From NCBI RefSeq assembly GCF_014202505.1, contig NZ_JACHGW010000002.1:1473951-1537950 (forward strand): 64,000 nucleotides of DNA. Direction: 5' to 3'. Source of the DNA: Armatimonas rosea (GTDB lineage: Bacteria > Armatimonadota > Armatimonadia > Armatimonadales > Armatimonadaceae). Position 1 is the stretch's first letter, and every line of letters starts with the position of its first letter. The notes beneath the pieces are model-generated. The model was not told the DNA's origin, did not search any database, and worked only from the letters and a program-made list of their open reading frames with translations. Shown in pieces: positions 15,725 to 26,350 of the stretch. Both the position numbers and the translations under genes were made by a program.

Positions 15725-16219
15725 CCGCTTGAGGAGCGTATCGTACAGGGCAAGGTCCGAGGCGAGGAAGCAGCAGAAGATCACGTCGTCGAGGGTGCTC
15801 CCAAACTCCCGGACGGTGGCGATGGCGATTTGCGCGGCTTGCTCGGGCGGGTAGCCGTAGATACCGGTGCTGATGCAGGGGAAGGCAATCGTCTTGAGAT
15901 TCTTCTCCGTGGCGAGCTCCAGGCTACGTCGGTAGCACGATGCCAGCTTTTCGGGCTCGCCGCTCGTGCCGCCGCGCCAGACCGGGCCGACCGTGTGAAT
16001 GATGAAGCGCGCAGGCAGATTGTAGCCACGGGTGAGCTTGGCCTCGCCGGTCTTGCAGCCGCCCAGTAGTCGGCACTCGTGGAGCAGCTCGGGGCCGGCG
16101 GCGCGGTGGATCGCGCCATCGACCCCACCACCCCCCAAGAGCGACGAGTTCGCGGCATTGACGATGGCATCGATCTCTAGCTTCGTGATATCGCCCTGGA
16201 GGGTTTTTAGTGTCTTCAT
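15722..16219 (-). CDS. Macrodomain protein (O-acetyl-ADP-ribose deacetylase type)
   Basis: A 165-residue stand-alone macrodomain of the MacroD/YmdB class. Signature blocks are [30 protein letters not shown], shown here by [19 protein letters not shown], and [12 protein letters not shown]. The catalytic and ADP-ribose-binding residues Asn and Asp in NAANSS and GVDG are present. It removes ADP-ribose from protein or O-acetyl-ADP-ribose in the cytoplasm. TAGAAT ends 7 nt before the ATG (16227-16232, minus strand), giving a leaderless mRNA. Neighbouring genes suggest no specific toxin partner. Confidence 0.93.
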   Translation of the reverse strand: MKTLKTLQGDITKLEIDAIVNAANSSLLGGGGVDGAIHRAAGPELLHECRLLGGCKTGEAKLTRGYNLPARFIIHTVGPVWRGGTSGEPEKLASCYRRSLELATEKNLKTIAFPCISTGIYGYPPEQAAQIAIATVREFGSTLDDVIFCCFLASDLALYDTLLKR

Positions 16220-16226
16220 GACGCAT

Positions 16227-16232
16227 ATTCTA
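16227..16232 (-). promoter_or_regulatory. -10 box (TAGAAT) of the macrodomain gene
   Basis: It ends 7 nt before the ATG at 16219 and lies immediately after the stop codon of the upstream GH39-like gene. Confidence 0.55.
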
Positions 16233-17813
16233 TCACCGGAAGGTCACCAGCTGCACGGTGTAGGCTCCGATACTGGCGCTCAGGGACCCCACGGAGCGGC
16301 TGGTCACCGCGCTGGGTGAGCTATCGCTGGCTTCGTAGAGGGTGCCACTGCCGCTACGGCTCAGGGTCCAGGTGGTCGCTGTGGCGGTGGGGTTGACGAT
16401 CAAGACAGCACACTCGCCGCTGGAGTCTTTGCCCGCAAAGACGGTGAGCCCAGTCCCCGAGGCGGCGGAGCACGCCAAGCGTGTGGTGTGGGTGGAGAGC
16501 TTCTGCCAGAGCGCGAAGGCCAGCGCGGGGACCTTGGGGGTGCCATTGGCGTAGTAGATCCCGTAGAAGCTGGGGAGGCTCATCGACGGGTCCGGGCCTT
16601 TATAGTAGGTCGAGAGGCGGACATCCGCGTTTTGCAGGGCGACCCAGCAGGCGCTCAGCAGCGCTGCCCCCTTGCCACCGGTCCGGTAGGTCGCATCGGC
16701 GTTGGCCTCGGTGTTGCTGGCGTTCCACTCGGTGATGTGCAGCTCCGTGGTGCTCATCCCATGGCTGTTGAGGGCACTGCGGTAGAAGTTCGCGGCCTGG
16801 GTGTAGAGGCTGGCGCTCGTGCCGTAGACATGGAAGGAGAGAAAGTCCGGGTTGAGGTGCTCGGCCTGGAGCCGGTCGAGAAACTGGGTGACAAAGGCCT
16901 GACCCGTGGACGAGCTGTAGCCATTGTCGGCGAAGCCGGGGCCGCCGATCTTCAGGTCGGGGAAGGCGGCGCGCAGGGCCTTGTAGGTATCCACATAGAG
17001 CTGGATAAAGGCCTCGGGGGTGTCGCTCCAGAAGACATGCTGGTTGGGCTCGTTCCATATCTCGACATAGCGCACGGGCTTGCTCCAGCGCGTGTCGCGG
17101 AAGTGTCGGACAATCTCCACAAAGGCCTTGACCACATTGGCCTCGTTGGCGATCGCCATGGAGTTCACCGAACTATTTCCCAGTCGTAGGTAGACCTCAG
17201 CGCCGCAGTCGAGGATGCTCTGGTAGCGCGAGTCGCTGAGGGTGAAGTTGTAGGAGCTGGGGAGGCTTGGGTCCTTGCTCCCATCTCCGTAGATTGCGGC
17301 CAGGTCAAAGGGGCCGCTGAAGTCGTGGGTGCGGACAAAGTTCACCCCGAGGCTGCGGTACTGGCTGCTCAGGTCCGGGTTGGTGGCATCGCCAATGTGG
17401 ATCGGCCCAGCGTTCAGCCCGACCAGCGGCCGCACCGTCCCCCCATCGGCGCTACCCAGAGTCACGTTTGGGGCCGGAGTGGGCACAGGTGTTGGTGTCG
17501 GTGTCGGGGTTGGCGTCGGAGTGGGCACGGGAGTCGGGGAGGGGGTTGGTGTCGCCACGGGTGTTGGTGTTGGGCTGGGGGTAGGCGCGGGTGTCTCACC
17601 GGGCCGCGGCGTGGGTGTGGGAGCCGGTGTTGGTGTTGGTGAGGCGGTGGGGCCAGGAGCTGCCCCCGGCTCTGGGGTCGGCGTTGCCGCCACAAGTGGG
17701 GTGGGGGATGAGGTTGGGTTCGAGGTGCCTCCGCCGCCACCTCCACAGCCGACCAGCCAGACAAGCCCAGCTAGTGCCAGGGCAGAGAAATAAGAACCAC
17801 ATTGTCGTTTCAT
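16233..17813 (-). CDS. GH39-like glycoside hydrolase lipoprotein with Pro-Thr linker
   Basis: A 526-residue lipoprotein with lipobox VGC (Cys23), followed by polyglycine and a linker of about 90 residues made of PTP repeats (about 30-115). The catalytic part is a TIM-barrel of the GH39 type: GPF near the start, acid/base Glu in EIWNEPNQH (about residue 254) and nucleophile Glu in HITEWN (about residue 362), followed by a beta-rich C-terminal domain. GH39 enzymes act on xylosides or glycosaminoglycan-type uronides. It is likely displayed outside the cytoplasmic membrane on the long linker. The gene diverges from the MFS transporter. Its own promoter is not obvious. Confidence 0.85.
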   Translation of the reverse strand: MKRQCGSYFSALALAGLVWLVGCGGGGGGTSNPTSSPTPLVAATPTPEPGAAPGPTASPTPTPAPTPTPRPGETPAPTPSPTPTPVATPTPSPTPVPTPTPTPTPTPTPVPTPAPNVTLGSADGGTVRPLVGLNAGPIHIGDATNPDLSSQYRSLGVNFVRTHDFSGPFDLAAIYGDGSKDPSLPSSYNFTLSDSRYQSILDCGAEVYLRLGNSSVNSMAIANEANVVKAFVEIVRHFRDTRWSKPVRYVEIWNEPNQHVFWSDTPEAFIQLYVDTYKALRAAFPDLKIGGPGFADNGYSSSTGQAFVTQFLDRLQAEHLNPDFLSFHVYGTSASLYTQAANFYRSALNSHGMSTTELHITEWNASNTEANADATYRTGGKGAALLSACWVALQNADVRLSTYYKGPDPSMSLPSFYGIYYANGTPKVPALAFALWQKLSTHTTRLACSAASGTGLTVFAGKDSSGECAVLIVNPTATATTWTLSRSGSGTLYEASDSSPSAVTSRSVGSLSASIGAYTVQLVTFR

Positions 17814-17931
17814 AGCCCCACAGACGTGCGCTTGTTTCGTGGGTTCTGTGAAATATCTGATGGTGAATCTGTGGGGAAAGGACGGAAAAAGCGAGAAGCC
17901 ACACGGCGATGAGGCAAGATAGAATGACGGT
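17814..17931. promoter_or_regulatory. Divergent intergenic region of GH39-like and MFS genes
   Basis: On the plus strand TAGAAT (17920-17925) ends 6 nt before the GTG start of the transporter. The minus-strand side holds an AT-richer stretch (about 17840-17870) that could carry the hydrolase promoter, but no clear -10 box is seen close to the ATG. Confidence 0.45.
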
Positions 17932-19140
17932 GTGACAACTACGGAGCGCCCGGCGTGGCGTGCGGCGCTACTGCTGATCTTGGGCTACACGGCCTACTAC
18001 TTCTGTCGGACCAACTTCTCGGTCGGGCGGCCGTCGCAGCTGGCAGAGCTGGCGCAGGGCGGGCTGAGTACCGGGGCGGCCACCGTGGCCCTGGGCCGAA
18101 TTGCCACTTTGGGGGTCGTGGCGGGCATCTGTGGGAAGTTCTTTGCCGGGCGCATCGTCCACCGGCTGGGCGGGGTCTGGGCGTTTCTGCTGGGCGGGAT
18201 CGGGGCCGCGCTGGCGACCGCGGCATTTGGGCGCAGTAGCGGCATTCCTCTCTTTGGGCTCTTCTGGGTAGGGAATCGCCTCTTTCAGTCGGTCGGTTGG
18301 CCCGCGACCATTCGCATTGTCGGGAGCTGGTTCACGGCGGGCAACTACGGGAAGGCCATGGGGGTTGTCTCCCTCTCCTGGCTCTTTGGCGACGCTCTGG
18401 CGCGTGCGGGCCAGGCACGCTTGCTGGCGACCGGCTGGGACTGGCGCGGTGTCTACATCGCCTCGGCGGCGGTCTTGCTGGGGGCGGTGCTCCTGTGTGG
18501 GCTCTTCCTCCGCGAGCGTCCCGTGGAGCCCCGCGCTACCGCCACACCCCACGCCCCCGTCCCCCTCCGAGAGCTCTTTGCGCGTCCCGCCTTTCTGGGG
18601 GTCTGTATCGCGGCCTTTGGCTTCACCCTGGTCAATGTCACCCTCTCGGAGTGGCTCCCGGTCTACTTCACGGGGATCGGGCTGAGCCAGGGCAAGGCCG
18701 CGCTCGCCAGTGGCCTCTACCCGCTGATGGGGGGGCTCAGCGCCGTGGCCTTTGGGGCGCTCGGGGACCGGGCGGGGAGCCAGGGGCGGCAGCGCTTGCT
18801 GATCGGGGGGATGCTCCTGACCGGGGCCACCATGGCGGGCTTCCTCCTCGCCCGGACACCCGAGATCGCCTTTGTGCTTGTCGCGCTGGCAGGTCTGGTC
18901 GCCGGGGGGCCGTATGCCTACACGGTCGGGGCGGCGGCGCTCGATCTGGTGGAGCCCAAGCAAGCCGCGGCCGTCAATGGGATTATCGATGGCATGGGCT
19001 ACTTGGGTGCGATCCTGGCGGGGGAGGCTGTCGCGCGCCTCGCGGTCGCCTTGGGCTGGAACGGGGCCTTTGCGGCGCTGGCAGGAGTCTGCCTGCTGGC
19101 AAGCGGGCTCTGTGTGGTGCTCCTGCGACGCTCAGCGTGA
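17932..19140 (+). CDS. Major facilitator transporter of the organophosphate:phosphate antiporter (GlpT/UhpT) type
   Basis: A 402-residue, 12-segment membrane protein. The N-terminal block GYTAYYFCRTNFSVGRP is characteristic of the OPA family, and WPATIRIVGSWFTAGNYGKAMG matches the conserved loop after segment 4. The central loop after segment 6 is short. OPA members exchange inorganic phosphate for sugar phosphates or glycerol 3-phosphate; the substrate here is unknown. The start is GTG, fixed by TAGAAT 6 nt upstream, giving a leaderless mRNA. Confidence 0.88.
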   Translation: MTTTERPAWRAALLLILGYTAYYFCRTNFSVGRPSQLAELAQGGLSTGAATVALGRIATLGVVAGICGKFFAGRIVHRLGGVWAFLLGGIGAALATAAFGRSSGIPLFGLFWVGNRLFQSVGWPATIRIVGSWFTAGNYGKAMGVVSLSWLFGDALARAGQARLLATGWDWRGVYIASAAVLLGAVLLCGLFLRERPVEPRATATPHAPVPLRELFARPAFLGVCIAAFGFTLVNVTLSEWLPVYFTGIGLSQGKAALASGLYPLMGGLSAVAFGALGDRAGSQGRQRLLIGGMLLTGATMAGFLLARTPEIAFVLVALAGLVAGGPYAYTVGAAALDLVEPKQAAAVNGIIDGMGYLGAILAGEAVARLAVALGWNGAFAALAGVCLLASGLCVVLLRRSA

Positions 19141-19223
19141 GCGCAGCGGGGCTCAAACTTGGATTTTTCCCATTTTTTCATTGGCTAGCCTCCGTGCTAT
19201 CGTTTTTAAAGAGGGTTCTCGTG

Positions 19224-19254
19224 TATACTGGGGCAACCAAGAACCGTTCAGGAG
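19224..19254 (+). promoter_or_regulatory. Promoter and Shine-Dalgarno site of the Ig-like lipoprotein pair
   Basis: TATACT at 19224-19229 is a good -10 box, preceded by TG. AGGAG at 19250-19254 lies 7 nt before the ATG at 19262. Unlike many genes here this one has a leader of about 25 nt and a classical ribosome binding site. The -35 region is weak. Confidence 0.55.
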
Positions 19255-19261
19255 TTGTCGG

Positions 19262-19963
19262 ATGAGATATCGTGTTGGAGCAGTTCTGCCCCTGGTTTTT
19301 CTCGCAGGCTGTGGTGGCGTCAGTGCCCCCCTATCAGATGCCGCTACGGGGCGTGGCAAGATTGCCTTTACCATTGTCTGGCCGCAGCCGACGGCCTCCC
19401 GCTTGATCCCTCTGGCCGCCAATAGCATCAAAGTGGAGCTCAGTGGCCCGACCCCGGATGTCAAGGTGATCGCACGGCCCCCCGCCGGCACCACGACAAC
19501 CGATGTCTCGTTCCCCAGCCAAGTGGTGGGGGACTATACCATCGTCGCCTCTGCCTATCCGACCAGCGACGGAACGGGTACGGCACAAGCGCTGGGTGTG
19601 GCCAGTGTCACCGTAACCAAGGACCAGGTGGTGGATGCCCGGCTGACCATGGCGAGCACGATTGTTGCCGCGCGGATTAGCCCGACTTCGGGGACGGTTA
19701 AAGAGGGCGAGACGCTCTCCCTGACCGGCAGCGGCCAAGACGCGACCGGGGCTGCAGTCGTGACGGCCAATGAAAAGTGGACCTGGACTAGTAGCAACCC
19801 GGCGGCGGCGACCGTGAGCGCGACGGGTAACCCCGCGACGGTCACCGGGGTCCTTGCAGGGAGCACGGTGATCACGGGCCGCGAGCTAGAGTCGGGCAAG
19901 AGCAGGACGGCGACTGTGACGGTCCTCCCCGGGGTCGGTAACCTGGAACTGACGGTGAAGTAA
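19262..19963 (+). CDS. Ig-like (BIG2-type) lipoprotein, first of a tandem pair
   Basis: A 233-residue lipoprotein with lipobox LAGC (Cys17). Residues about 33-125 are a beta-sandwich-like region ([29 protein letters not shown]). Residues about 140-225 have the bacterial Ig-like group 2 pattern ending in [13 protein letters not shown] and GSTVITG. The start follows a Shine-Dalgarno site; the frame is also open upstream within the transporter gene, but that is a shadow. It is paralogous to the next gene, which begins 1 nt after its stop. It is probably a surface or envelope protein. Function unknown. Confidence 0.8.
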   Translation: MRYRVGAVLPLVFLAGCGGVSAPLSDAATGRGKIAFTIVWPQPTASRLIPLAANSIKVELSGPTPDVKVIARPPAGTTTTDVSFPSQVVGDYTIVASAYPTSDGTGTAQALGVASVTVTKDQVVDARLTMASTIVAARISPTSGTVKEGETLSLTGSGQDATGAAVVTANEKWTWTSSNPAAATVSATGNPATVTGVLAGSTVITGRELESGKSRTATVTVLPGVGNLELTVK

Positions 19964-19964
19964 G

Positions 19965-20828
19965 ATGAGAGCACCTCAACGATTTCTAACGCTCTGTGTG
20001 GGACTGGTCACTCTCTCGGTGATCGCAACTGTCGAGATCGGCTGTGGCGGTGGCGGCGGTGGTGGTGGTGCGACCCCGACGCCCACCCCAACCACGACCC
20101 CGACTCCCACACCCGTGCCCACTCCGACTCCGACACCGGATCCGAACCCCACACCTACCCCAACGCCCACGCCCACCCCGACTCCGACCCCGACGCCCAC
20201 GCCCACCCCGACACCGGCACCGCTGGGCAAGCTCAGCTTCACCGTGGTCTGGCCGGTGCGGACACGCGCGGTGCCCACGGCGGCCAATAGTGTCAAGATT
20301 GTCCTGAGTGGCCCCAGCAACACCGAGCGCCTCGTGGTGCGGCCCGCCTCGCTGAGCGAGACCACCGTGACTGTTACCTTCGACAACCTGCCCGCGGGGA
20401 CCTACACCTACACCGCCACCGCCTATCCCGGCACCGATGGCAGTGGCACCGCACAGGCACAGGGAAGCAGTACCGCCACGGTTGTCAAGGACCAGACCAC
20501 GACTGCGACGCTGGCACTCTCCAGCACGATCACCCGTGTGGCCGTGACCGGGACGACCAGCACCAACCCCGGGGGCACCCTCACCTTGACCGGAACCGCC
20601 TACAACGCTGCGGACGCGGTCGTGGTGTCCTCTGCGGAGAAGTGGAGCTGGAGCAGTAGCAACACCGCTGTGGCAACCGTGAAGGACAAGGACAACCCCA
20701 CAACCCTCACTGCGGTCGCCGAGGGCACCGCCACGATCACCGGCACCGAGACCGAGACCGGAAAGTCCGCCACGCTCCTGGTGACTGTCACCCAGGACCG
20801 CGGCGGGATCAACGTCCGAATCGACTAG
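19965..20828 (+). CDS. Ig-like lipoprotein with Pro-Thr linker, second of a tandem pair
   Basis: A 287-residue paralogue of the preceding protein. Both share the blocks [40 protein letters not shown] and [13 protein letters not shown]. This copy has gained a polyglycine run and about 60 residues of PTP repeats between the putative signal (ending EIGC, an imperfect lipobox) and the domain. The linker DNA (about 20065-20220) is low-complexity and slippage-prone. The stop codon shares a CTAG with the stop of the convergent DUF4132 gene. Confidence 0.78.
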   Translation: MRAPQRFLTLCVGLVTLSVIATVEIGCGGGGGGGGATPTPTPTTTPTPTPVPTPTPTPDPNPTPTPTPTPTPTPTPTPTPTPTPAPLGKLSFTVVWPVRTRAVPTAANSVKIVLSGPSNTERLVVRPASLSETTVTVTFDNLPAGTYTYTATAYPGTDGSGTAQAQGSSTATVVKDQTTTATLALSSTITRVAVTGTTSTNPGGTLTLTGTAYNAADAVVVSSAEKWSWSSSNTAVATVKDKDNPTTLTAVAEGTATITGTETETGKSATLLVTVTQDRGGINVRID

Positions 20829-23800
20829 CGCCGGGGCAGGAGCTGCTCCAGGATCGAGGGATCGCGAATCTCTTGATCTCGGGCAAGCAGCAGGACCTTG
20901 GAGACAACCTCTGCCGTTCGTGGATCGCTGTCCACGAACGGCAGGAAGAGCCGCCCGCGCTGCTGGTTCTGCACCGGCACAATACAGACAAACCCACCCG
21001 GTAAGCGATGGACACTCGCGCTCCCCAGGTGCACCGAGTACTGCCCTAAGCTCCCGTCGATCAGGACATGGTTTGTCTCCACCCGGACATTGCTTAGCCT
21101 CAAGAGCCGTGCCGCCTCGGTCACCAGCGCGGCGCGCATCGCCACGGTCGAGAGGCTCGCCTCGGGATCGACACCCCCCACAGGGGCCACAGACACCACT
21201 AAGTCGAGATCGCGCATCGCCTCAGAGAAGAGTCGAGGCTCGACCTGATCAAGGGGGAGCGCCTGCCACTGGTTCTTTTGGGTAAAACGCACCGTGTCGA
21301 TCGTCAGCCCCTCCACCTCACCCGGTGTCCCCCAGAGGTCGTCGAGCTCCACCTCCACCGAGAGATTGGCGGTGTGGAAGGTCTTGCGCGGGGCGCTCTC
21401 GCCGTCGTGGCCCGTGAGCCAGCCGCGTTTTCCGAGGAGAGCAAGGGCCTGTCGGGTCTGGACCTGGTGCCCTTGGTAGCGCACCGAGCCATCGCCGCGC
21501 TCCGTTTTCTCGGCATCGGTCAGGACATAGAGCTCCCGGAAGAGCTGCTTGAAGGGCTGGACACGCTCCTGGGCGAAGCACGCTGCCTGCCAGGTGTGCC
21601 ACTCGCCTGTTTGCGCTAGGTCAACCGGGTGGGCGATCCGCCACTCTCCCGTATGGGGGAGCGCCTCTCCCCAGACAAGACGACAGTCGGTGCCCACAAA
21701 AACCAGCGAGCGAAGGAGTGGCGCAAGAAGCGGGTGCTGGAGCAGGGTCTGAAGCTCGTGGGCCGCGAATCCATCCCCACGCACCATCGCTTGCTCCAAA
21801 GAGCTTCGCATCCGCGTGAGCTGCTGCAGGAGCTTCTTGCGCCGCTCCACCAGCGCCGCGAGCTCGGGGAGCTTCTTGGCCACGGGGGGGAGCTCCTTGA
21901 GGGGCTTGCCTCGCTTGCTTGCCAGGAGCTCGGGCTCGCCCAGGGCATTGAGGGCCAGGGTCACCGAGAACTCCCCGCTCTCTACCGTAAGGGAGCCCCC
22001 CTGCAGATCTTCCAGAGATCGTGCCTCCATCGCCCACTCCAGGCGCACGGGGTCGGGGTAGCCGGCGGTGCGGGCGAGGTTCTCCAGGGCGATTGTCGTG
22101 GCGCGCTTCTCGGACTCCTGGCGCTGCGCCCCAAACGCCTTGGTGCCGCGCAGGAACTCCTGGAGCACCTCGTAGCGTGTCAGGAGGTCGCTCTGATCGA
22201 GAAGGGGCACCAGCCCGAGTGCCCGTGCGGCGTCTTGGTGGCGTTTTTGCTGGACACGATCGACGAGCTCGCTCACGGTGACCTGGCCGCGCATGGTATC
22301 GGCGAAGAGGCGGGCACGGGTGTGGCCCCCCGCCGACGAGGCCAGCTTGGCGGCGTCATCCAGCTTTCTCCAGCGTGCCTCCCCAAGCTGGGCAAAGACC
22401 CGCTGGAACCACGCCACATCGACCGCCCCGTCGGTGAGATCGTCGGCGATGAGCGGTGTGTAGCCTGCGATCTGGGCGGCCCACTCCTGACGAAGCTCCT
22501 GATCGACACTCCACTGGCGGTCTTTGGTGTGGGCATGGAGCCACCAGACCGCCTCGGCAAGACCGTCCCAGCCCAGGGCCTGCTCCACGAGCGCGGCCCA
22601 CTGCGGCGCATAGACCGCCACCTCGATCAGCCGCTTCTCCCCGAGTTCCTGAAGCTGCTCAGGGCGATCGTCGGGGCCGGGATAGGTCGCGCGGCACAGG
22701 TGCGAGAACACGGCGGAGCGGTTCTGCTGGCCGCGCCAGAGGTAGCCACGCACAAAGCTCTCGCGCGGGAAGGCCTTGAGGACGCGCACGAGGACAGCGG
22801 CCCCCCCGACATAGCGCAGGCTGAGGGCGGGGAGGGTCGCCGCCGTCTCCGCCTCGCCTCGTGCGAGCTCGACCTCGAGAATACGCTCACGAAGGCGCTG
22901 GATCAGCTCCGGCTGAAACGATGCCTTCCGTCCGCTGAGCCCACCTAGCTCACGAAACTCCCCGTGGTAGGTTCGGACATTTTTCAGCGGCGCATAGCGT
23001 GCCAGAAGAACCGCGATCAGGTCGTCCTCAGTGGCGACTCCTGCCTCGAACGCCGCGCGGGTCGAGCTCCAGGCGGGGATCGCGCGGGCAAACTCCATCT
23101 CGGGCTTCTCGCTGGGCTGGAGAGCCGCCTTGAGTCGTCCCAGGAGCGAGGGGCGCTTCTCCGCGACGATGGGCTGCTCGCTCCAGCGGAGCAGGCCCCA
23201 GTAGCGCTGCCAGCGCTCGCGGGTCCACTGGTCGGCGTAGAGCTGCTGGCTTTGCGGGATGCGGTGTTGCCAGAACCACCAAAAATTCCAATCAAAACGC
23301 CACGCGGCACGCTCTCCTTCATAGGGACGGGGCGCATTGGTACGAGTGGGGCGGGTCTCCAACGACGGCGTGGCAAGCTCGGTCTCGACCGCGTCCAGGA
23401 GAAACTCCACGGTGTTTTCGCCGGTGGGGTAGAGATAGAGGAGCCAGCTAAGCAGAGTGATTAAGAGGCGGTTTTCGATTGTTTCTTCCGGCTTGATCAG
23501 CTGGGTGTAGAGCTTTTGCGGATTGGCCTCGGGGGGGAAGTGGTAGGAGCCACGCGGGGTACTACGAAAGTGGTAGACACACTCCACGGCGACCAGGGCG
23601 CGCCAGAGCTCAAAGCCATCGGGGTCGCGCTGGGCCTTGGGGCGATTTTCGTAGAAGCTTGTCCAGACCTCGGCGAGGGGGAGGCGGGCTAGGTTCTGCT
23701 CACGCGAGAGTTTGGGGTCCGGGAGGGGGAGGTTGGCCTGGCCCAGTAAGACCGTGTGCGTCCCCACAACGCGGGTCTCGACGGTTCCCAGGTCCCACTG

Positions 23801-25774
23801 GTTTTGCAGAACCTCGACCTCGATCTCGCGGCTCAGGTGGGGGAGGACCGTGTCGCGGAGGCCCAGCACCAGCGCCCGGGTTGCCTCGGAGACAAAGGGG
23901 CCGGGTTTGAGGGCGGGGACTCGTGGGGCAGCGCGGCCCTCGGGGCGGAGCAGGCCCAGGGCATCGTCGATCTGTGGCACCACGGCCTCGCTCTGGGCGA
24001 TCTGGTGCAGGAGACTCTCTTCCTGGCTATCGAGTGCCTTGCCTTGACGCGCCTCACGGTACTCAATGGCGAGCTGCTGGCTCCCGGCCACGGCACGCTT
24101 CTGGGCGACCAGCTGCGCGGCCAGATCGAGCCCGGCGCGCCGCTGCTCGGGGGACTTGGCGCGGGTCAGGCGCTCGGCGCTGGCAAGGGCATCGGGGTCG
24201 GGGAGGGTGAGGAGGGCTTTCTGGACGCCACGACGAAGTGCCTCGGTCTTTCGGGTGAGAAGCGCCTCTAGGGGCGCAGCGTCGGCGGCGGTCAGGGCGG
24301 TCTTTTCGAGCACCGCAAGGGCACGCTCACGTACCCACTGCGAGCCGCCTCCGACCAGGCTCAGGACTGCCCCGCGTTGCTCTGGCGTGATGGTGGGCTC
24401 TTTATCGAGCAGGTCTAGGAGAACATACTGCCCATGCTGGCCCAGCGCAGGCAGGTGCGCGAGGACCCGTGCCCAGGGACGCTCACCGCGCACACGGGGG
24501 AGCATGTCGGCCAGGTCGGAGCGCTGGAGCGTGAGCCGGTGCCACTCTCCCAGTGGGGAGCTATAGACCGTCGCGTGCTCCGGGAGGCGCGGGAGATTGC
24601 GCTCCAGACGCTCAAAAAGATCAGGACACGTGGAGGCCAAGGGCTCAAAATTTTCATGGGCGGCCGCCACCACTTTCAGGGAGGGATCGTCGAGAAACGG
24701 CACCAGCGCGAGGCTTGCCTGAGGGAGCTGGAAGAGTCGCAGCAGAAAGCAGGCGACAATCCGGCGGTCCTCACGCGGATCGCTTTGGAGCGCCGCACAG
24801 AGAGCAATCGCGCGCTCGGCATCGTCGAAGCCCGCGGTCCAGAGCGCCACACACGCCGCCTGCGTGTCGCCCGTCTCCAGCGAGCGCGCCCGAAGCGTGG
24901 GATCGTCCAGGTGGTCCAGGAGTAGCCCGATCAGGCGCTTGACCTCGCGCTCTTGGTAGGACTCCAGCCCAAAGCCCAGCCAGACATCCAGGGCACGTAC
25001 CAGCGACGAAAACCGCGTGAGGTCGTGCTCGATCACCAGCCGGAGCAGGCGTCGGAAGGCCTCCGGGTGGGCCTCGTCGGCGGACTCAAAGAGCACCTGC
25101 CGCAGTCCCTCTTGGCGCTGCGCGGTCAGCAAGAGCCGCTCACAGAGCTCCCAGCCCTCGGGGTGGCTCGCGCTCAGGAAGGCCTTGGTCACATGCCGAC
25201 CCATCGCGCCGATTTCGTGCTCGTTGTGGAGCGAGTCCCGCAGGACGGAGAAGACCGCCGTATCGCCCCGGTTCAGGGCCGCGGCCAGCAGGAGCCCAAG
25301 GGCGTCTTGGGTGGCATAGGCCGAGAGATACGGTGCCCACGCCGCGACCCAGGCGCTGTCTTGGTGGGCATAGGGCCAGAGCGCGTCGAGCAGGAGGAGG
25401 AACTTCTCTGCACGCTGCCGCTGGCTTGCCTCTAGGTTGTTCGGCGCGCGAAAGCCCTTGCGGGCATAGCCGCTCTGGTAAGGCAGGGTCTTCAGGAGCC
25501 GCCAGAGCTCCGGTAGATGAGCCGCGACCCCTGGAAGGAGCGCCGTAAAGACCCGCAGGCGCTCTGGCTCGGTGAGGCTATCGAGGGCCAAGCCAATCTT
25601 GGGGGTAGCCTCCCAGCCGATGGTACGCGGTGTTCCGTCGGGCTCGCACCGAACGGCTAAGAACGCGACCCCTTGGAGGGGCTTGGGAAGTCCGAGAATG
25701 CGGGCCGTGCGGCTCTCCTGCGACTCCGTGGCGAAGGTCTTGAGGCGCTCTTGCGCCACTTGGGGAGCAAGCAT
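20825..25774 (-). CDS. Very large DUF4132 domain protein with HEAT-like repeats
   Basis: A 1649-residue cytoplasmic protein from the ATG that has AGGAGG 8 nt upstream; the open frame extends further but overlaps the upstream gene. The first 700 residues are alpha-helical and Leu/Ala rich, with HEAT-like repeats ([32 protein letters not shown]). The C-terminal part carries DUF4132 hallmarks: [15 protein letters not shown] about residue 1410, a GYQG-like block with LGKRGWL, and [29 protein letters not shown], cited here as [16 protein letters not shown]. coli MolR-like proteins share this domain, whose biochemical function is unclear. It follows the small ORF at 25779-26198 with only a few bases between and is probably co-expressed. 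Confidence 0.85.
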   Translation of the reverse strand: MLAPQVAQERLKTFATESQESRTARILGLPKPLQGVAFLAVRCEPDGTPRTIGWEATPKIGLALDSLTEPERLRVFTALLPGVAAHLPELWRLLKTLPYQSGYARKGFRAPNNLEASQRQRAEKFLLLLDALWPYAHQDSAWVAAWAPYLSAYATQDALGLLLAAALNRGDTAVFSVLRDSLHNEHEIGAMGRHVTKAFLSASHPEGWELCERLLLTAQRQEGLRQVLFESADEAHPEAFRRLLRLVIEHDLTRFSSLVRALDVWLGFGLESYQEREVKRLIGLLLDHLDDPTLRARSLETGDTQAACVALWTAGFDDAERAIALCAALQSDPREDRRIVACFLLRLFQLPQASLALVPFLDDPSLKVVAAAHENFEPLASTCPDLFERLERNLPRLPEHATVYSSPLGEWHRLTLQRSDLADMLPRVRGERPWARVLAHLPALGQHGQYVLLDLLDKEPTITPEQRGAVLSLVGGGSQWVRERALAVLEKTALTAADAAPLEALLTRKTEALRRGVQKALLTLPDPDALASAERLTRAKSPEQRRAGLDLAAQLVAQKRAVAGSQQLAIEYREARQGKALDSQEESLLHQIAQSEAVVPQIDDALGLLRPEGRAAPRVPALKPGPFVSEATRALVLGLRDTVLPHLSREIEVEVLQNQWDLGTVETRVVGTHTVLLGQANLPLPDPKLSREQNLARLPLAEVWTSFYENRPKAQRDPDGFELWRALVAVECVYHFRSTPRGSYHFPPEANPQKLYTQLIKPEETIENRLLITLLSWLLYLYPTGENTVEFLLDAVETELATPSLETRPTRTNAPRPYEGERAAWRFDWNFWWFWQHRIPQSQQLYADQWTRERWQRYWGLLRWSEQPIVAEKRPSLLGRLKAALQPSEKPEMEFARAIPAWSSTRAAFEAGVATEDDLIAVLLARYAPLKNVRTYHGEFRELGGLSGRKASFQPELIQRLRERILEVELARGEAETAATLPALSLRYVGGAAVLVRVLKAFPRESFVRGYLWRGQQNRSAVFSHLCRATYPGPDDRPEQLQELGEKRLIEVAVYAPQWAALVEQALGWDGLAEAVWWLHAHTKDRQWSVDQELRQEWAAQIAGYTPLIADDLTDGAVDVAWFQRVFAQLGEARWRKLDDAAKLASSAGGHTRARLFADTMRGQVTVSELVDRVQQKRHQDAARALGLVPLLDQSDLLTRYEVLQEFLRGTKAFGAQRQESEKRATTIALENLARTAGYPDPVRLEWAMEARSLEDLQGGSLTVESGEFSVTLALNALGEPELLASKRGKPLKELPPVAKKLPELAALVERRKKLLQQLTRMRSSLEQAMVRGDGFAAHELQTLLQHPLLAPLLRSLVFVGTDCRLVWGEALPHTGEWRIAHPVDLAQTGEWHTWQAACFAQERVQPFKQLFRELYVLTDAEKTERGDGSVRYQGHQVQTRQALALLGKRGWLTGHDGESAPRKTFHTANLSVEVELDDLWGTPGEVEGLTIDTVRFTQKNQWQALPLDQVEPRLFSEAMRDLDLVVSVAPVGGVDPEASLSTVAMRAALVTEAARLLRLSNVRVETNHVLIDGSLGQYSVHLGSASVHRLPGGFVCIVPVQNQQRGRLFLPFVDSDPRTAEVVSKVLLLARDQEIRDPSILEQLLPRR

Positions 25775-25778
25775 CGCT

Positions 25779-26198
25779 CTAACCTCCTGCCAGCGCGACC
25801 AGGCGCAGGAACGTGATCCGGGAGTCGGGGCGCAGGGCCACGGGGGCCTCCAGCACCTCACACTGGATATCGTCGATAAAGACAAAGAAAAGGCCATCGC
25901 GAAACGCCGTGAGGGCACTCTCGATAGCGACTTCGACATCCACGTGTTGTGCCGGTGTTTCATCGGGGAGGGACGGCGCTACGCGCCCCGCCGCCAGGCC
26001 CGCGGTGATAGCCTCCGCCGAGAGCGCGGTCAGCACGGCACGGCTCTCCTGGCGCTGGTGGAAGGCATCGACTTGCTCACGAACAATGCCCTCGATCAGC
26101 GCCGCGAGGGTGGGGGAGCACTCTGACAAGACAGAGGAGGTTTCAAAAGAGGGAAAGAGCGCCCGCCCGCGCCCAAAGAGTGTGCCTTCGACGATCAT
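25779..26198 (-). CDS. Small conserved-looking protein upstream of the DUF4132 gene
   Basis: A 139-residue protein starting at MIVEGTLFGRGRALFPSF (a TTG two codons earlier is also possible). It contains a charged helical centre (QVDAFHQRQESRAVLTALS) and a C-terminal beta-type block (DGLFFVFIDDIQCE, RPDSRITFLRLVALAGG). I do not recognise a named domain. The stop lies 4 nt before the DUF4132 start, and that gene's Shine-Dalgarno site lies within its last codons. The two therefore form a two-gene operon and probably act together. Confidence 0.65.
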   Translation of the reverse strand: MIVEGTLFGRGRALFPSFETSSVLSECSPTLAALIEGIVREQVDAFHQRQESRAVLTALSAEAITAGLAAGRVAPSLPDETPAQHVDVEVAIESALTAFRDGLFFVFIDDIQCEVLEAPVALRPDSRITFLRLVALAGG

Positions 26199-26244
26199 GG
26201 TCAAATACTCGGCAGAAGCGGCGTAAACGGAAAGCCTTTTTCGT

Positions 26245-26316
26245 CGCCCGGAGAACGAGTCTCCGGGCTTGAGAGGGCGACGCGTCCCTGCGGACGCAGT
26301 AGATTCGGTTGGCTAT
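26245..26316 (+). repeat. Repeat family D, copy 1 (half element)
   Basis: Hairpins GCCCGGAG-N7-CTCCGGGC and GCGTCCCTGCGGACGC flank the phrase GCTTGAGAGGGCGAC, followed by AGATTCGGTTGGCTATG. It matches the left half of the copy at 47114-47230. It sits between the divergent small ORF and the rRNA methyltransferase gene. Confidence 0.75.
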
Positions 26317-26337
26317 GCTGGAATACTCTTCCCGGGG

Positions 26338-26343
26338 TAAACT
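26338..26343 (+). promoter_or_regulatory. -10 box (TAAACT) of the RNA methyltransferase
   Basis: It ends 7 nt before the ATG at 26351 and fixes that start rather than an upstream in-frame ATG at 26315 or earlier codons. Confidence 0.55.
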
Positions 26344-26350
26344 CTACCCC

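Noticed and set aside
17462..17690. Apparent tandem repeat that might be a CRISPR or satellite array
   Set aside because: It is the coding DNA of a Pro-Thr linker in a lipoprotein; units are short codon repeats with no spacers. The same holds for 20065-20220.
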